Positions 28,770 to 41,856 of a stretch of 64,000 nt of DNA are shown piece after piece. The notes beneath the pieces were generated by a model, which saw only the letters and a list, made by a program, of their open reading frames with translations, ran no database searches and was not told the DNA's origin. The stretch comes from Collimonas arenae (GTDB taxonomy: Bacteria; Pseudomonadota; Gammaproteobacteria; Burkholderiales; Burkholderiaceae_D): positions 620,001 to 684,000 of the forward strand of contig NZ_CP013233.1 in NCBI RefSeq assembly GCF_001584165.1. The letters are read 5' to 3'. The position numbers and the translations under genes were made by a program. Position 1 is the first letter of the stretch. The number at the start of each line of letters is the position of its first letter.

Positions 28770-30286
28770 CAGATTTCTCCATCCAGTCCGTCTTGCACCT
28801 GTTCAGCCGCGCGCAGTACCGCGCGTGCCTTGTTTTCGGTTTCCTGCCATTCCATCTCGGGCACCGAATCGGCGACGATGCCGGCTGCGGCCTGCACATA
28901 CAGCATGCCATCCTTGATGACGCCGGTGCGGATCGCGATGGCGACATCCATTTCGCCGCCGAACGACAGGTAGCCGCACGCGCCGCCGTAGATGCCGCGC
29001 TTGGTCAGTTCCAGTTCATCAATGATTTCCATGGCGCGCACTTTCGGCGCACCGGACAAGGTGCCGGCCGGGAACGTAGCTTTCAGGACATCCAGGTTGG
29101 ACAGGCCGGATTTGAGTTCGCCTTCGACATTCGAGACGATGTGCTGCACATGCGAATATTTTTCGATCACCATCTGATCGGTGACCTTGACGCTGCCGGT
29201 TTCGGCGATGCGGCCGATGTCGTTACGGGCCAGGTCGATCAGCATCACGTGTTCGGCGATTTCCTTCGGATCGGCAAGCAACTCGGTTGCCAGTTGCTCA
29301 TCTTGCTCGGGAGTCGAACCGCGCGGCCGGGTGCCAGCCAATGGACGAATCGTGACCTTGCGCTTGCTTTCGCCGCTGCCAGCTTTAGGCGCAGAGGTTT
29401 GTTCGTTGCGCACCAGGATTTCCGGCGAGGCGCCGACGATTTGCATGTCGCCGAAATTGTAGAAGTACATGTACGGCGACGGATTCAGCGAGCGCAGCGC
29501 GCGATACAGCATCAGCGGCGAATCGACATACGGTTTCTTGATGCGCTGGCCGATCTGGACCTGCATCAGGTCGCCCGCCATCACATATTCCTTGGCCTTG
29601 GCGACTGCCTTCAGGTAATCGTCCTTCTTGAATTCGCGAATGGTTTCGGTACGCACCGAAGCCGAAGTCACCGGCGCATCGGCCGGGCGGCGCAGCATGT
29701 TGCGCAAGTCTTTCAGGCGTTGGCGGCCTTTGGAGAAGGCTTCCGGCTGGGTCGGATCGGCATAGACGATCAAGTACAACTTGCCGGACAGATTATCGAT
29801 GACGGCCAGTTCTTCGGTCAGCAGCAATTGGATATCGGGCAGGCCGAGATCGTCTTTTGGCGTCGAGTCAGCCAGGCGTTTTTCGATATGGCGCACCGTG
29901 TCGTAACCGAAATAACCGGCCAGGCCACCGCAAAAGCGCGGCAGGCCAGGGCGCAGCGCGACTTTGTAGCGCGACTGGAATTCGGCGATGAAATCGAGCG
30001 GATTGCCTTCGCGGGTTTCGATGACCTTGTCGTCCTTGACCACTTCGATCCGTGTGCCATAGCTGCGCAACAGCGTCGAGGCCGGCAAGCCGATGAACGA
30101 GTAGCGTCCGAAACGCTCGCCGCCGACTACCGATTCCAGCAGGAAGGTGTTTTTCCCGGTGTGCTGGGTTTGCGCCAGTTTCAGGTACAGCGTCAACGGG
30201 GTTTCGAGATCGGCAAAGGCTTCTGCGATCAGCGGAATGCGGTTGTAGCCTTGCGTGGCCAGCGATTTGAATTCGAGTTCGGTCAT
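28769..30286 (-). CDS. trpE: Anthranilate synthase component I
   Basis: 505-residue chorismate-utilising enzyme, first committed step of tryptophan synthesis. The N-terminal feedback-inhibition region includes [18 protein letters not shown]. The catalytic half has [36 protein letters not shown] ([12 protein letters not shown]) and [18 protein letters not shown]. It heads the trp cluster after a 219-bp gap with a predicted promoter, so it may have its own transcript as well as reading from rpe-gph. No Trp-rich leader peptide was found upstream. Confidence 0.97.
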   Translation of the reverse strand: MTELEFKSLATQGYNRIPLIAEAFADLETPLTLYLKLAQTQHTGKNTFLLESVVGGERFGRYSFIGLPASTLLRSYGTRIEVVKDDKVIETREGNPLDFIAEFQSRYKVALRPGLPRFCGGLAGYFGYDTVRHIEKRLADSTPKDDLGLPDIQLLLTEELAVIDNLSGKLYLIVYADPTQPEAFSKGRQRLKDLRNMLRRPADAPVTSASVRTETIREFKKDDYLKAVAKAKEYVMAGDLMQVQIGQRIKKPYVDSPLMLYRALRSLNPSPYMYFYNFGDMQIVGASPEILVRNEQTSAPKAGSGESKRKVTIRPLAGTRPRGSTPEQDEQLATELLADPKEIAEHVMLIDLARNDIGRIAETGSVKVTDQMVIEKYSHVQHIVSNVEGELKSGLSNLDVLKATFPAGTLSGAPKVRAMEIIDELELTKRGIYGGACGYLSFGGEMDVAIAIRTGVIKDGMLYVQAAAGIVADSVPEMEWQETENKARAVLRAAEQVQDGLDGEI

Positions 30287-30304
30287 GTTTCTCTCCAGAC
30301 CGCT

Positions 30305-30332
30305 ATTGTAAAACAGCGGTGGTTCATTACAA
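30305..30332 (-). promoter_or_regulatory. Predicted promoter of trpEGDC
   Basis: On the minus strand, TTGTAA (30327-30332) and TACAAT (30305-30310) are spaced 16 bp, ending about 19 bp before the trpE ATG. A small stem, ACCGCT / AGCGGT, overlaps the -10 region. The other bases of the 30287-30505 gap show no gene and no attenuator-like Trp codons. Confidence 0.4.
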
Positions 30333-30505
30333 AAAACGTTGCCAGGATTTCTATTGTTTAAGAAATGGACAGGCAGCGGCGATCAGTGGGTTCAGTTAGC
30401 CCAGGATTGCCAGCGTCGCCATAGCCAGGCCCCGGGGGCGGCTAGGAGGACATGAAGTTTTTTGTTGACGAACATGAGAGATCGGGAGGTGTTAAATAAA
30501 GCGAA

Positions 30506-31207
30506 TCAGGTTGAAATATGATGTGCTGCAACGAGCAGTGAAGCGACTATACCATCGGAATCGACATCTTGTATAGATTCGCCGTGATTGTAGCCATACG
30601 GCACGTTGAACACCCGGCAACCGGCTGCGCGCGCCGCCTGGGCGTCGTTGCTGGAATCGCCGATGGCGACTACCTGCGCCGGTTCCAGCTCAAAATCGGC
30701 GCAAACCGCCAGCAGCGGCATCGGGTCCGGCTTCTTGCGCGGGAACGAATCGCCGCCGTAAACCAGTTCGAAATAATCGCGCAGCCCGGCTTTCTCCAGC
30801 AGTGCCAAAGCGAACACCAACGGCTTGTTGGTGACGCACGCCAGCCGCAAGCCCTTGTCGCGCATCGCCTGCAAGCCTTCGACCACGCCGGGATACAGGC
30901 TGGCATGGGTGCCGTTGACGACTTCGTAATGGCGTTGGTAGGAGTTGAGCGCCGCGTCGAAATGCTGCTCGACTTGCTGCGCTGGAAAATCGACCGCAAG
31001 CACACGGCGAATCAGGTTTTCGCTGCCTTTGCCGACGAAGTCAACAATGGTTTTTTGTTCCAGCGGCGCCAGATCCATCTCGTCGCGCATGCGATTCACT
31101 GCAACCTGGAAATCCGGCGCGGTGTCGAGCATGGTGCCATCGAGGTCAATGATGGCGGCCGCGATGCCGCTCAGGGCAATCACTTCTGACGCTGCTGCTG
31201 TACTCAT
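30506..31207 (-). CDS. gph: Phosphoglycolate phosphatase (HAD superfamily)
   Basis: 233 residues with HAD motif [14 protein letters not shown], motif II in CVTNKPLVF, a motif III lysine in [12 protein letters not shown], and motif IV in [16 protein letters not shown]. It removes the 2-phosphoglycolate formed by oxidative DNA damage or oxygenation. ATG 31207 overlaps the rpe stop by 4 bp (ATGA). The rpe-gph-trpE order is the familiar betaproteobacterial one. Confidence 0.93.
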   Translation of the reverse strand: MSTAAASEVIALSGIAAAIIDLDGTMLDTAPDFQVAVNRMRDEMDLAPLEQKTIVDFVGKGSENLIRRVLAVDFPAQQVEQHFDAALNSYQRHYEVVNGTHASLYPGVVEGLQAMRDKGLRLACVTNKPLVFALALLEKAGLRDYFELVYGGDSFPRKKPDPMPLLAVCADFELEPAQVVAIGDSSNDAQAARAAGCRVFNVPYGYNHGESIQDVDSDGIVASLLVAAHHIST

Positions 31208-31869
31208 ACTTTGGCCAGTTCCGCGCGCATGTTGTCGATCACGGACTTGTAATCGGGTTTGCCGAAGATGGCCGAACCGGCGACAAAGGTGTCCGCACCG
31301 GCCTTGGCGGCTGCCGCGATGTTGTCGATCTTGATGCCGCCGTCGACTTCCAGCATGATGTCGCGCCCCGAGGCGTCGATCCGTCGGCGCGCTTCGGCAA
31401 TCTTCTTGAGCGCTTCCGGGATGAACGACTGGCCGCCGAAGCCTGGGTTGACCGACATGATCAGGATGATGTCGATCTTGTCCATCACGTAATCAAGGTA
31501 ATCCAATGATGTTGCTGGATTGAAAACCAGGCCAGCCTTGCAGCCATGATCGCGGATCAGCTGCAGCGAACGATCAATGTGTTCCGATGCTTCCGGGTGG
31601 AAAGTAATGATGTTGGCGCCGGCCTTGGCGAAGTCCGGAATGATGCGGTCGACCGGTTTGACCATCAAGTGGACATCGATCGGCACCTGCACGTGCGGGC
31701 GGATCGCTTCACACACCAGCGGGCCGATGGTCAGGTTGGGAACGTAATGGTTGTCCATCACGTCGAAGTGGATCATGTCGGCGCCGTCGCGGACAACGTT
31801 GCGTACTTCTTCACCCAGGCGGGCGAAGTCGGCGGAAAGAATGCTGGGGGCGATACGATAGGTTGGCAT
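31204..31869 (-). CDS. rpe: Ribulose-phosphate 3-epimerase
   Basis: 221-residue TIM-barrel epimerase interconverting ribulose 5-phosphate and xylulose 5-phosphate. Metal and catalytic motifs: [55 protein letters not shown] and [14 protein letters not shown] 31869 is preferred over the in-frame start at 31893, since the family begins near this Met. It is divergent from apaG, with 157 bp for their promoters. Confidence 0.96.
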   Translation of the reverse strand: MPTYRIAPSILSADFARLGEEVRNVVRDGADMIHFDVMDNHYVPNLTIGPLVCEAIRPHVQVPIDVHLMVKPVDRIIPDFAKAGANIITFHPEASEHIDRSLQLIRDHGCKAGLVFNPATSLDYLDYVMDKIDIILIMSVNPGFGGQSFIPEALKKIAEARRRIDASGRDIMLEVDGGIKIDNIAAAAKAGADTFVAGSAIFGKPDYKSVIDNMRAELAKV

Positions 31870-32026
31870 GAAGGCTATCCAGGGAAGGCGCAAAAAAGAG
31901 AGCTATTTTACCCTTTAGGGCGGCATCTGGCTTCCTTGCTGCTTGCGCCCTGGGGTAAATTCGTGTGCAATGGCTCGCTAGTCGCAATCATTTTGAAAGT
32001 AATCAGTGCCAATCGAGGAACCCAGC

Positions 32027-32401
32027 ATGGCCGCCTATGAATTTACCGTTTCTGTCAGGACACAGTATCTGGAAGAGCAATCCGATCCCGACAGTTCGCA
32101 CTTTGTATTCGCCTACGCGATTACGATCCGCAATACCGGACAGGTCGCTGCGCAATTGATCTCGCGTCACTGGGTGATTACCGATGCCAACAATCATGTC
32201 GAGGAAGTGCGCGGCTTGGGTGTGGTCGGTCATCAGCCGCTGCTGCAGCCGGGCGAGCAATTCGAATACACCAGCGGCACCTCGATGGCGACGCCGCAGG
32301 GTTCGATGTCCGGCGAATATTTCTGTGTTGCCGAAGATGGCGAGCAATTCGAGGCGCGGATTCCCGAGTTCGTCCTGTCGCTGCCGCGCACCCTGCACTG
32401 A
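32027..32401 (+). CDS. apaG: ApaG, Co2+/Mg2+ efflux-associated protein
   Basis: 124-residue fibronectin III-like fold. MAAYEFTVSVRTQYLEEQS, FAYAITIRNTG, LISRHWVITDANN and YTSGTSMATPQGSMSGEY are all characteristic. ApaG is linked genetically to magnesium/cobalt homeostasis in enterics, but its biochemistry is unclear. ATG 32027 follows GAGGAA; a GTG at 32006 is the only longer option. It is divergent from rpe and lies upstream of mltA. Confidence 0.92.
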   Translation: MAAYEFTVSVRTQYLEEQSDPDSSHFVFAYAITIRNTGQVAAQLISRHWVITDANNHVEEVRGLGVVGHQPLLQPGEQFEYTSGTSMATPQGSMSGEYFCVAEDGEQFEARIPEFVLSLPRTLH

Positions 32402-32403
32402 AT

Positions 32404-32547
32404 TTATTTGGCGTTGCTGTCGTCTTTAGGCGGCAACGGCTTGGCCGGCGGCTTTTGGTCCGGCTTGCGACCGGAAAACATCGTCCACCAGACAATGAAT
32501 GCGAACACAAAGAAGGCGAAGCACGCTTCAAGAGCCACTAACCACAT
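32404..32547 (-). CDS. Small single-pass membrane protein (47 residues), unknown function
   Basis: Minus-strand ORF below the usual length cutoff. It is preceded by AGGATTCTTT (ribosome site AGGA, spacing about 7) and runs from ATG 32547 to TAA 32404. Residues 1-22 are a hydrophobic helix (MWLVALEACFAFFVFAFIVW), followed by a basic, Pro/Lys-rich tail (GRKPDQKPPAKPLPPKDD). The layout suggests an inner-membrane anchor with a cytoplasmic tail. It fills the whole apaG-mltA gap, with only 2 bp to the apaG stop and 12 bp to the mltA start. I do not recognise the family. Confidence 0.6.
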   Translation of the reverse strand: MWLVALEACFAFFVFAFIVWWTMFSGRKPDQKPPAKPLPPKDDSNAK

Positions 32548-32559
32548 AAAGAATCCTAA

Positions 32560-33759
32560 ATGCTATTTAAACGTATCAGTCTACCCGTTTCTGCCCTGAT
32601 TATTGGTTTCAGTTTAGCTGCCTGCACCACCACTCCCCTGACCACGCCACCGTCCAAGGAAACGCCGCGGCCGACTGAAGCGGCGCCGCTGCCGTCAACG
32701 CCGCCCGGCGCCACCCTGCGCGCAACCACGTTTTCGGCGTTGCCCGGCTGGGCCAGTGACGATTTGCGCCAGGCGCTGCCGGCTTTCCTGACTTCCTGCA
32801 CGACTCAGGCGCGCAAGGTTGACTGGAAAGAGCCGTGCGCGATTGCGGCCGACCTGGATGGTAATAACGAAAAAGCAATTCGCACGTTTTTCCAGTCTTT
32901 TTTCACGCCTTATCAAGTTGTCAATGCCGATGGCACGGATAACGGACTGGTCACCGGCTACTACGAACCGTTGTTGAAAGGCGCGCGCAAACGCGGTGGC
33001 CCTTACCAGACGCCGATCTACCGGGCGCCGGACGATCTGATCACGGTCGACCTGGCCAGTATTTATCCGGAATTGAAGGGGCTGCGACTGCGTGGCCGCC
33101 TGGTTGGCAACAAGGTGGTGCCTTACGCAAACCGTGCCGAGCTGGACAAGTCCGGCGCCCTGGTCGGCAAGGAGCTGCTGTGGGTGGATGACCCGATCGA
33201 TGCATTTTTCCTGCAGGTGCAAGGTTCCGGTCGGGTTCAGTTGAATGACACCGGCGGCGTCGTGCGTGTAGCTTATGCCGACCAGAATGGTTATCCGTAC
33301 AAATCGATCGGCCGCTATCTGGTCGATAAAGGCGAATTGACGTTGGCCCAGGCGTCCGCACAAGGCATCAAGGCCTGGCTGGCGGCGAATCCGGGGCGGC
33401 AGCAGGAATTATTGAATGCCAATCCAAGCTACGTCTTTTTCAAGGAAGAGATCGTCACCGATCCGAGCAAAGGGCCGAAAGGCGCGCAGGGTGTGCCGCT
33501 GACGCCGCAACGCTCGATTGCGGTCGATCCGCAGTTCGTGCCGCTCGGTACCCCGGTGTTTCTGTCGACGACCCAGCCCAACAGCGGTGCTCTGCTGCAG
33601 CAGCTGGTGGTGGCGCAAGACACCGGCGGCGCCATCAAGGGCGCGGTCCGGGCCGATTTCTTCTGGGGGTTTGGCAATGAAGCCGGCGATAAGGCCGGCA
33701 AGATGAAGCAGCGCGGCATGATGTGGCTGCTACTGCCGAAGTTGGCCGCTGTCCGATAA
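32560..33759 (+). CDS. mltA: Membrane-bound lytic murein transglycosylase A
   Basis: 399-residue lipoprotein. The signal ends in lipobox SLAAC (Cys about 22), followed by a Pro/Thr-rich linker. The MltA core shows TGYYEPLLKGARK, FFLQVQGSGRVQL and, near the end, the 3D domain VAQDTGGAIKGAVRADFFWG with its catalytic Asp residues. It cleaves peptidoglycan glycan strands from the inner face of the outer membrane. The ATG has no clear ribosome site, and a divergent small ORF starts only 12 bp away. Confidence 0.94.
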   Translation: MLFKRISLPVSALIIGFSLAACTTTPLTTPPSKETPRPTEAAPLPSTPPGATLRATTFSALPGWASDDLRQALPAFLTSCTTQARKVDWKEPCAIAADLDGNNEKAIRTFFQSFFTPYQVVNADGTDNGLVTGYYEPLLKGARKRGGPYQTPIYRAPDDLITVDLASIYPELKGLRLRGRLVGNKVVPYANRAELDKSGALVGKELLWVDDPIDAFFLQVQGSGRVQLNDTGGVVRVAYADQNGYPYKSIGRYLVDKGELTLAQASAQGIKAWLAANPGRQQELLNANPSYVFFKEEIVTDPSKGPKGAQGVPLTPQRSIAVDPQFVPLGTPVFLSTTQPNSGALLQQLVVAQDTGGAIKGAVRADFFWGFGNEAGDKAGKMKQRGMMWLLLPKLAAVR

Positions 33760-33803
33760 CAGGGGCCAAGTTCGATGTAGGGCGCGCGAAATTTGATGAA
33801 ACC

Positions 33804-34241
33804 TCAACGCAGCACCAGTACCGGAATCGTCGAGTGGGCCAATACCCTCTGTGTTTTGCTGCCCAGGAACAGACGGCTGAGTCCGCTGCGGCCGTGCGAC
33901 GCCATGAAAATCGCGTCGCAGTGATATTTCTCGGCGGCGTTGATGATCTCTTCGTCGGGATTGAATGCCTGGGCGGTCAGCCTTTCACAAGGTACGCCCG
34001 CATCTCTGGCGGCATCGGCGACTTTTTTTACGTTCAACTGCGCCAGCGCCAGCATGTTCTCTTCATAGGTGCCGGGGTCGGTGGCCATGGTGCTTTCTGC
34101 CATCGGTGAGAACGGGTAGGGCTCGGCAACGGAAAGGGCAATGATCTTGCCGCTGCTGAACTTGGCAAACTCGATGGCGGTGGCGATTGCTTTATCGGAT
34201 AGATGCGATCCGTCGGTAGGGACTAGAATGGTCTTGAACAT
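33804..34241 (-). CDS. Universal stress protein, UspA family
   Basis: 145 residues with the ATP-binding type Usp signature: N-terminal ILVPTDGS, D near the start, and C-terminal ASHGRSGLSRLFLGSKTQRV (G-2x-G-9x-G-S) followed by HSTIPVLVLR. It likely binds ATP and helps survival under stress or starvation. It is transcribed alone, convergent with mltA (44 bp between stops) and divergent from the enoyl-CoA hydratase gene. Confidence 0.93.
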   Translation of the reverse strand: MFKTILVPTDGSHLSDKAIATAIEFAKFSSGKIIALSVAEPYPFSPMAESTMATDPGTYEENMLALAQLNVKKVADAARDAGVPCERLTAQAFNPDEEIINAAEKYHCDAIFMASHGRSGLSRLFLGSKTQRVLAHSTIPVLVLR

Positions 34242-34446
34242 GGTTAGCCTCCTTCTAGTTGGGGAAAAGCGGGTATCGGTCGAAATCTCGGAATCTTCTC
34301 GGTAATATAGATACCTTCAATAGAGACAATCTGAAACCTGATAAATTCCTCGTGAGGTGGTGCGCTGCTATATATAGAGTCATCCTATCCCTTATCCAGC
34401 GGCGCTACAATTAACATCAAACGATTTACATGAAATGGAAGATCCA

Positions 34447-35223
34447 ATGACATACGAAAATATCCTGGTCGAGACACAAGGCAAAGTCGGGCTGATCCAT
34501 CTGAATCGCCCGAAGGCCTTGAATGCCCTGAATGATCAATTGATGAGCGAGCTGGGTAAGGCGCTTCTCCAGTTTGACGCCGATCCGGAAATCGGATGCA
34601 TAGTCTTGACCGGCAGCGACAAGGCCTTTGCCGCCGGCGCCGATATCGGCGGCATGGCGGCCCTCTCTTATATGGATGTATTCAAGGGTGACTACATCAC
34701 TCGCAACTGGGAAGCGATCCGCAGCGTACGCAAACCTGTGATCGCCGCCGTGGCGGGTTTTGCCTTGGGGGGCGGTTGCGAGTTGGCAATGATGTGCGAT
34801 TTCATCATTGCAGCCGACAACGCCAAGTTCGGCCAGCCGGAAATCAAACTGGGCATCATTCCGGGTGCCGGCGGCACGCAGCGCTTGCCCCGCGCGGTAT
34901 CGAAGTCAAAAGCCATGGACATGTGCCTGACCGCACGCATGATGGATGCCGCCGAAGCGGAGCGCGCGGGCTTGGTGTCGCGCGTGGTGCCGCTGGAGCG
35001 TCTGCTGCAGGAGGCCATGGAAGCGGCCATCGTGATTTCCTCAATGTCGCTGCCGGCGGTCATGATGATCAAGGAATCGGTCAATCGCGCCTATGAAACG
35101 ACTTTGGCCGAAGGCATTCAATATGAGCGCCGCATGTTCCACAGCACCTTCGCCACCGAGGATCAGAAAGAAGGCATGCATGCCTTCCTGGAAAAACGTT
35201 TACCTGTTTTCAAAAATATTTAA
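34447..35223 (+). CDS. Enoyl-CoA hydratase/isomerase family protein
   Basis: 258-residue crotonase. Oxyanion-hole segments are [12 protein letters not shown] and [15 protein letters not shown]. The active-site glutamates are expected in the GGCELAMM and [19 protein letters not shown] stretches. The length and sequence match short-chain enoyl-CoA hydratases used in fatty-acid or aromatic-acid beta-oxidation. ATG 34447, preceded by GGAAG, matches the family start MTYENI; ATG 34435 would add four residues. No other beta-oxidation genes are adjacent. Confidence 0.9.
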   Translation: MTYENILVETQGKVGLIHLNRPKALNALNDQLMSELGKALLQFDADPEIGCIVLTGSDKAFAAGADIGGMAALSYMDVFKGDYITRNWEAIRSVRKPVIAAVAGFALGGGCELAMMCDFIIAADNAKFGQPEIKLGIIPGAGGTQRLPRAVSKSKAMDMCLTARMMDAAEAERAGLVSRVVPLERLLQEAMEAAIVISSMSLPAVMMIKESVNRAYETTLAEGIQYERRMFHSTFATEDQKEGMHAFLEKRLPVFKNI

Positions 35224-35405
35224 CAAACCACTTGCCATAGGGGGAAATGGTTTGTTATAGTTCGGCTCCCGTTGAGAACGACGCGAAATAAAACGAATGA
35301 GCAGCGAGTAATTGGTGCTGATTTGAGTGCGAAGTGGGAACGGGAAGATGGGCAAGAAGTTGGTGTGGTTAGTAAAAAGTTTTTCGGTGGTTAGTAAAAA
35401 AGTAG

Positions 35406-35434
35406 TTGACGAAAAACTGGAAACGCTACATAAT
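35406..35434 (+). promoter_or_regulatory. Predicted rRNA operon promoter
   Basis: TTGACG (35406-35411) and CATAAT (35429-35434) are spaced exactly 17 bp, about 280 bp before the 16S gene. The upstream sequence is A/T-rich, as in an UP element. The 35224-35713 stretch otherwise holds only leader RNA. Confidence 0.7.
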
Positions 35435-35511
35435 CTCATCTCTCTGCTGCTGACAAACAAAACGATTTGTTGGTAACGCGAACCGGGTGGTTGGGTGACG
35501 CGCAGTAGAAG

Positions 35512-35522
35512 GTTCTTTAACA
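35512..35522 (+). promoter_or_regulatory. boxA antitermination element in the rrn leader
   Basis: GTTCTTTAACA, a near match to the boxA consensus TGCTCTTTAACA. It lies in the leader just before the 16S processing stalk, where NusB/S10 bind to prevent premature termination. Confidence 0.75.
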
Positions 35523-35525
35523 ATT

Positions 35526-35546
35526 AACAGTCGATAAGTGTGGGCG
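35526..35546 (+). other. 5' strand of the 16S precursor processing stalk
   Basis: AACAGTCGATAAGTGTGGGCG pairs with 37267-37287 after the 16S gene (all but two positions; one of these is a G-U pair). This is the long stem expected for RNase III release of pre-16S. Confidence 0.75.
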
Positions 35547-35713
35547 TTTGATGGAAGTGCAGCGTTGCTGATGTAAATCGGTGGCGTATAACTTAAAACA
35601 TTAAATGTTCACAAAAGAAGAAAATAGGCGTTTAAATTTATTTAAACGGCCTGTCAGTATTTTGAGTGAGCGATAGCAGAGATGCTAGGCAGCAATGCCA
35701 CAAAACAGAGATT

Positions 35714-37246
<1,533 letters not shown>

Positions 37247-37266
37247 GAGTTTGCATGAAAGTTAAG

Positions 37267-37287
37267 CGTCCACACTTATCGTCTGTT
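37267..37287 (+). other. 3' strand of the 16S precursor processing stalk
   Basis: CGTCCACACTTATCGTCTGTT is complementary to 35526-35546 upstream of 16S, closing the pre-16S stem. Confidence 0.75.
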
Positions 37288-37366
37288 AATCAAGAAGAAC
37301 AGGTATCGGTCAAAGGCTGCGGCATGAGAGTGCTGAAGTTGATGGTAGGCTCGTACTGATCCAAGC

Positions 37367-37443
37367 GGGTCTGTAGCTCAGTTGGTTAGAGCACCGTGTT
37401 GATAACGCGGGGGTCGTTGGTTCGAGCCCAACCAGACCCACCA
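37367..37443 (+). tRNA. tRNA-Ile (anticodon GAT)
   Basis: 77 bases including CCA. The acceptor arm GGGTCTG pairs with CAGACCC, the anticodon loop is TTGATAA (GAT), and the T arm is GTTGG-TTCGAGC-CCAAC. This is the standard first spacer tRNA of proteobacterial rRNA operons. Confidence 0.97.
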
Positions 37444-37452
37444 AAGAATTTC

Positions 37453-37527
37453 GGGGTTTAGCTCAGCTGGGAGAGCACCTGCTTTGCAAGCAGGGGGTCG
37501 TCGGTTCGATCCCGTCAACCTCCACCA
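37453..37527 (+). tRNA. tRNA-Ala (anticodon TGC), one base short in the acceptor arm
   Basis: 75 bases including CCA. The anticodon stem CCTGC/GCAGG holds loop TTTGCAA (TGC). The 3' acceptor arm AACCTCC needs GGGGGTT, but only four G are present at 37453-37456, so the first pair is lost unless a G was dropped. The D, anticodon and T arms are otherwise normal. A homopolymer base-call error is the likely cause. Confidence 0.93.
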
Positions 37528-37620
37528 GTTACTGGTGGTACTGAAATGTCAAACCTAAGTCGGTGCGGGAAGTCGGCACTGAGATTTAGGTTTGGTCTTT
37601 TTAAGATCAAAAGCAATAAC

Positions 37621-37632
37621 TGTTCTTTAACA
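37621..37632 (+). promoter_or_regulatory. boxA element before 23S rRNA
   Basis: TGTTCTTTAACA, the second copy of the boxA motif, in the 16S-23S spacer after tRNA-Ala. The rest of the 37528-37868 spacer holds a hairpin (AAACCTAA.. / ..TTAGGTTT, about 37551-37593) and the stalk below. Confidence 0.75.
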
Positions 37633-37646
37633 ATCTAGAAGAAGTA
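37631..37646 (+). other. 5' strand of a long-range 23S precursor stem
   Basis: CAATCTAGAAGAAGTA is the exact reverse complement of 40841-40856 downstream of 23S. The perfect 16-bp match on either side of the gene suggests an outer processing stem of pre-23S. Confidence 0.7.
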
Positions 37647-37868
37647 AAGATTCGTCAATTGTCGTGAAGATGCGAAAGCGTGGACATGGTGATTGATGGG
37701 TATGATTGTATCAAATCAAAAAGTATGTAAAGAGTTCTCAAAAGACTCTATGGGCGCAAGCTGCATAGAGAATGCGATAACACTTTGGATACGGCAAACG
37801 CTAAACTCATAGAAATACCTCTATAACCGCTCTTTGTCTGTGAACGCAGGCAGAGGCTAAAGTTATAG

Positions 37869-40738
<2,870 letters not shown>

Positions 40739-40840
40739 ATAACCTTAGCAGGTTATATGATGAGCTTTTATTGTTTGCCAGATAATGTGCATTCATACCC
40801 AACCGGGTTCACTTACCCTCGTGAACCCGGTATAAAAAAC

Positions 40841-40856
40841 TACTTCTTCTAGATTG
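40841..40856 (+). other. 3' strand of the long-range 23S precursor stem
   Basis: TACTTCTTCTAGATTG, perfectly complementary to 37631-37646. The 23S-5S spacer also has two local hairpins (ACCGGGTTCAC / GTGAACCCGGT and GTTAGTTGTT / AACAACTAAC). Confidence 0.7.
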
Positions 40857-40902
40857 CGTTAGTTGTTGCTCCAACTGGAGAACAACTAACGGTTACAAGT
40901 TA

Positions 40903-41018
40903 TGCCTGATGACCATAGCGAGTTGGTACCACCCCTTCCCATCCCGAACAGGACCGTGAAACGACTTTGCGCCGATGATAGTGCTGCAACCAGTGTGAAA
41001 GTAGGTCATCGTCAGGCT
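40903..41018 (+). rRNA. rrf: 5S ribosomal RNA
   Basis: About 116 bases. The termini TGCCTGA and TCAGGCT pair. The internal CCATCCCGAAC and GGACCGTGAAACGACTTTGCGCCGATGATAGT blocks are standard. End positions may be off by one or two bases. Confidence 0.93.
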
Positions 41019-41025
41019 TTTATTA

Positions 41026-41061
41026 AAAAACCCTCTGCATCTTAGCGTGCAGAGGGTTTTT
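41026..41061 (+). terminator. rRNA operon terminator
   Basis: AAAAACCCTCTGCA (41026-41039) / TGCAGAGGGTTTTT (41048-41061), a perfect 14-bp stem including a U tract, just after 5S. Confidence 0.95.
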
Positions 41062-41187
41062 GCTTTGCGCAGAAAATTTAATCTTTCTGTTCACTTCGCT
41101 CAATTTCAGCATTCTCGCAAGAAAACTACTGTGTTTTTAACCAGTTGTCCTGTATGATTCATTGATTCACATTAAGGCCATACCGCG

Positions 41188-41765
41188 ATGATAGGTCGTC
41201 TTTCAGGCATTCTGCTCGAGAAAAATCCTCCTCAACTACTGATCGATTGCAATGGCGTCGGTTACGAAGTCGGGGTGCCGATGAGTACTTTCTATAATCT
41301 GCCGGGACTCGGTGAAAAAGTCGCCTTGCTGACACATCTGGCGATACGCGAAGATGCGCACGTGTTGTATGGTTTTGGCAGCGCAGAAGAGCGAAATGTC
41401 TTCAAGCAGCTGATCAAGATCAGCGGCGTGGGCGCCCGCACTGCACTTTCTATCCTGTCCGGCATGTCGGTGCAGGATCTGGCCCAGGCTGTTACTTTGC
41501 AGGAAGCTGGGCGGTTGACCAAAGTGCCTGGCATTGGCAAAAAACAGCGGAGCGCCTGCTCCTGGAGCTGAAAGGCAAGCTGGGCGCAGATTTGGGGCCG
41601 GTCGGTAGCCCGCACGGCAGCGATGCCAGCGGCGATATTTTGAATGCGCTGATTGCGCTTGGTTATTCCGACAAAGAGGCGATACTTGCGTTGAAGCAAT
41701 TGCCGGCGGATACGACCGTGTCAGAAGGTATCAAGCTCGCATTGAAAGTGCTGTCGAAGCTTTAA
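41188..41765 (+). CDS. ruvA: Holliday junction helicase subunit RuvA (one frameshift as given)
   Basis: About 192 residues with one A restored in the run 41539-41544 (GGCAAAAAACAGCGG; expected seven A for [14 protein letters not shown]). Domain I is [20 protein letters not shown]. Two helix-hairpin-helix motifs follow ([19 protein letters not shown] and [15 protein letters not shown]), with domain III at the end ([16 protein letters not shown]). RuvA binds the four-way junction and loads RuvB. It sits next to ruvB, but ruvC is absent and the rRNA operon lies directly upstream. Confidence 0.92.
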
Positions 41766-41856
41766 GTCAGCGGTACAAAGCAGGAAGATTTGTCTTTTAT
41801 TGGCGTCGCGAATTTTTTTCTATATTTAATCGCCGCACACTGGCTACAATCCGATC

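Noticed and set aside
28793..30361. A 522-codon open frame on the plus strand opposite trpE
   Set aside because: It is the mirror of a conserved trpE gene. Its translation has no recognisable domain and no ribosome site; long antisense frames are common at this G+C content.
30287..30505. A trp attenuator with leader peptide before trpE
   Set aside because: Short frames in the leader contain no tandem Trp codons and no terminator/antiterminator pair was evident.
41539..41544. Programmed -1 frameshifting on the A run in ruvA
   Set aside because: A run of A can slip, but the same kind of break occurs in many non-slippery contexts (GG, CC, GGG) and in a tRNA, so a sequence error explains all cases more simply.
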